Both the position numbers and the translations under genes were made by a program. The notes below the pieces were generated by a model. That model was given only the letters and a program-made list of their open reading frames with translations. It did not search any database and was not told where the DNA came from. This document shows positions 9,364 to 11,370 of a stretch of 11,370 bases of DNA, piece after piece. Every line of letters begins with the position of its first letter. The first letter of the stretch is position 1. This DNA is from Cylindrobasidium torrendii FP15055 ss-10 (lineage: Eukaryota > Basidiomycota > Agaricomycetes > Agaricales > Physalacriaceae): NCBI GenBank assembly GCA_000934385.1, contig KN880906.1:1-11370 (forward strand), read 5' to 3'.

Positions 9364-10287
9364 CTTCACGGTCAATTCAGCAAGTGGACGCGCACTCACA
9401 GCTGGGCGCGTCAGGTGAAGACATATCACGGTCCGAAACGGGCCGCTTGCGCAGAGGAGGTATTCCAGCTGAGTATGTAGAGCACAATGCGATGTTCCCT
9501 CCTCGTCAGCTGATCAGAAATTGTCGAGGTGCTGGTTTAGAAGGATGCAGTATACTGTATAGGTGTTGTTTGAGGAAAAACGCTGGAGAAATCATAGGTC
9601 ACGCCATGCACATCAAGAAATGCTATAAAACCCGTAGGGCTGGGCAAGAGATAAATGTGAAGGCGAGGTAATCCGCGCATTCAACTTGCAGATGACGGTC
9701 AAGAGGCAGGAGGCGACGGCACCTCGTTTTTCTGTGATCCGAGATCAAAATAGAACCTGCCGGCGGTGCCGCGTTCTCGGTGTTGATAAAGGCAAGGCTA
9801 TGGTTTACAGAGCGTGGGATGCAGGACGATTCATAGCAGGCAAATTCAAACCTTACACCATGAATAAGTCACCCCAGTCACTGCAGCATTTGCAAGCATC
9901 AGATCGTAGACGCGGTTCGCGAACACAGTCACGTGCGCAAACCGTGGGAAACTGATCTCGCGTACCCAATGATGCCGAGGGCAACGCGGGTTGCTCTGTG
10001 CCATGACCCGTTATTGACCTCTACATTTGCATCTTGCATTTCATTCACAATTTAATGTTCGAACTCGCTATCTACGCGCACCTGTGAAGAGCAATCTGAG
10101 CCTCGCCCGCATTTTTCATCATCGTACGATATCCCGTCTTTTGCGCCGTCTATCCGCGTACTCCTGAAATTGTTTGTCCCTGCCCCGACGTTCATGCAGC
10201 AGGAATCTATCACTGTTTCTCCCGGAGGAGTTCTTTGTCTTACGAAGAATGTAAACGCGCATAGGTAAGTCCTAGCCCGATTAGACT

Positions 10288-10414
10288 TTGACCCCTTCCG
10301 CTCGCCATGAGCGCGAACACCGCATAGCTTTGCGCGCGCTCTAGAGAACTACTGGGTGAGACGTACACACTCACAGGCCTCAGTGGTAATAGAATTGACC
10401 CCTTCCGCTCACCA
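10288..10414. repeat. pair of 20-nt direct repeats in promoter, CCCCTT core
   Basis: TTGACCCCTTCCGCTC[G/A]CCA occurs at 10288-10307 and 10395-10414, 19 of 20 bases identical and 107 bases apart. Both lie upstream of the modular secreted gene, at about -352 and -245 from its ATG. The core CCCCT (AGGGG on the other strand) matches the stress response element bound by Msn2/4-type zinc fingers in yeasts. Function as a regulator site here is inference. Confidence 0.6.
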
Positions 10415-10530
10415 CATTCTCGGGCTTTACAGGATGATGCGCCTTCCTCAAGTGTCCGTTGCTGAATCACTCGGTAAGACCAGGATCTTATGTCGGTATC
10501 CCATGGGCTTCCTGTCTCGCCGAGAGATAG

Positions 10531-10538
10531 TATAAAAG
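10531..10538 (+). promoter_or_regulatory. TATA box of the modular secreted gene
   Basis: TATAAAAG lies 109 bases before the ATG at 10640, the spacing expected for a strong core promoter with a short leader. Confidence 0.75.
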
Positions 10539-10564
10539 CTTTGCCAGTCGAAGGGCAAATTCAG

Positions 10565-10594
10565 CAGCTCTCAGCCTCTTCAGCTCTCAGCCTC
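10565..10594 (+). repeat. tandem repeat in pyrimidine-rich 5' leader
   Basis: CAGCTCTCAGCCTC is present at 10565-10578 and again at 10581-10594. The whole stretch from here to the ATG is rich in C and T, as is typical around transcription starts of highly expressed fungal genes. It likely includes the transcription start (inference). Confidence 0.5.
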
Positions 10595-10639
10595 CTCACT
10601 TCCACCCTTCATCCCCAGCCAACAGCTCTCCCTCTCAAC

Positions 10640-11370
10640 ATGCGCTTCACTCCTCTCTTCACCCTTGTGCTTGCTGCCGTCGCCATCGCAGCTCCCGCTC
10701 CCGACTTCGAAGGTGTTGAGGAACGTGCGCTCGACGACCGCGCTGTCAGCTTCGAGGGTATCGCCTTCGGTTTGACCGCCGCCATCAGGCAATACCGCAA
10801 CAACCCGTCGAGCAACAACCTTGCAGCCATCTGCAGGTACAAGGCCGCGCTCTCTGCCTCTCAGCAGGTTAGCTTTCCTTCTTTTGCCGCCCTCGATTCA
10901 TCCCTAACTCAGTTCTAGACCAGCGCTGCCAATCTTGGCTTCAACTTCAACTCCGTCACCTGCCTGACCACCACTCAGCAGCTCAACGCCATTCAATCTG
11001 GTCTGGGTGACGCGTATGCAACCTTCTCTGCCGCTGGTGGTCAGACCGCCACGAACACCCAAGCTCTTTGCGCCATCACCACTACGCTCACCCCGGCTCA
11101 GCGCAGGAGCATTTCTGCACTCGGTGTTATCATCAACGTCCAGTGCCCGTCCATCGTTGATCAGCTCAACACCATCCAAGCCGGCCTCGGTCAGGCGTAC
11201 CAGGCTTACACGCGCAACCCAAACCGTCTGAACACGAACACGCTTTGCACCCTCATCAGTCAGGAAACTCAAACTCAGAAGGACGCTATCCTTGCCATTC
11301 AAGGCCTCACGCTCAACCCCACTTGCCCGACGCTTGCCCAGAAGCTCGATGCCATCTCCAACGGGCTCTC
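10640..11370 (+). CDS. secreted cysteine-module repeat protein, 5' part only
   Basis: The ATG at 10640 has A at -3 and follows the TATA box and leader. Exon 1 is 10640-10867, the intron is 10868-10918 (51 nt, GTTAGC...TTCTAG, phase 0), and exon 2 runs off the right edge; 226 codons are visible. Residues 1-18 or 1-20 form a signal peptide (hydrophobic VLAAVAIAAPAP). A short acidic spacer follows, then three modules of about 57-61 residues and the start of a fourth. Modules contain G-L-x-x-A-Y, a middle cysteine (ICR, LCAI, LCTL) and a closing cysteine (SVTC, NVQC, NPTC). Comparison with the left-edge paralogue suggests about five modules in all. The domain is not one I recognise; a helical, disulphide-linked cell-wall or extracellular protein is plausible but unproven. 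An in-frame upstream ATG at 10490 lies before the TATA box and is unlikely to be used. Confidence 0.85.

Larger units (their letters stand above)
9305..10639. other. long divergent intergenic region between GH28 and modular secreted gene
   Basis: About 1.3 kb lie between the two divergent starts. I see a TATA-like site for the pectinase gene, a TATA box and repeated CCCCT element for the right-hand gene, and a CACGTG box at 9929-9934. Small open frames at 9384-9671 and 9692-9955 have no family motif. A TATAAAA at 9624-9630 lies upstream of the second, but nothing else supports a gene. No transposon or RNA gene is visible. Confidence 0.6.

Noticed and set aside
9692..9955. An 87-codon open frame with a TATAAAA about 60 bases upstream and a CRRC motif.
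   Set aside because: No recognisable domain, no splice pattern, arginine-rich composition like random frame, and it sits in a divergent promoter region.
10053..10066. A GTTCGAACTC-like stretch resembling a tRNA T-arm.
   Set aside because: No matching acceptor stem, D-arm or anticodon arm could be placed around it.
1..11370. The similar window ends suggested a circular molecule or a wrap-around artefact.
   Set aside because: The two ends differ at many bases and belong to different parts of two separate paralogues: one with its stop near the left edge, the other with its start near the right edge.

Overview
The window looks like nuclear DNA of a filamentous basidiomycete, most likely an Agaricomycete. 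Genes are compact and split by many short GT-AG introns of about 47 to 63 nt. Several proteins are of kinds common in mushroom-forming fungi: an F-box protein with a leucine-rich body, a secreted pectinase, an LEA-like protein and secreted repeat proteins. The species cannot be named from sequence alone.

Layout, left to right. (1) 1-534 (+): the 3' end of a gene for a secreted, modular, cysteine-patterned protein. (2) 1231-2950 (-): F-box protein, two exons. (3) 3196-5378 (+): a protein of about 650 residues with a trypsin-like His/Asp/Ser core and a predicted coiled-coil insert, divergent from the F-box gene. (4) 5733-6545 (-): a small LEA/SMP-type protein with two repeats, five exons. (5) 7271-9304 (-): a GH28 polygalacturonase of 460 residues in 13 exons, including exons of 17, 5 and 13 nt, with a GPI-like C-terminal tail. 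(6) 9305-10639: a long divergent promoter region. (7) 10640 to the right edge (+): the 5' end of a second gene of the family seen at the left edge, with TATA box, leader and signal peptide.

I rebuilt the split genes by hand on both strands. Exon lengths sum to whole codons and every junction keeps the expected family motif, except the first intron of the protease-like gene, which lacks a normal donor. Two copies of the modular secreted gene lie in the same direction about 11.2 kb apart, with four apparently unrelated genes between them. I see no tRNA, rRNA, CRISPR array or intact transposon, and no clear multi-gene defence or biosynthetic system. The most unusual points are the gene architectures: the 5-nt microexon inside a catalytic motif, the exon duplication in the LEA-like gene, the coiled-coil insert in the protease fold, and the cysteine-module family with introns at matching module positions.
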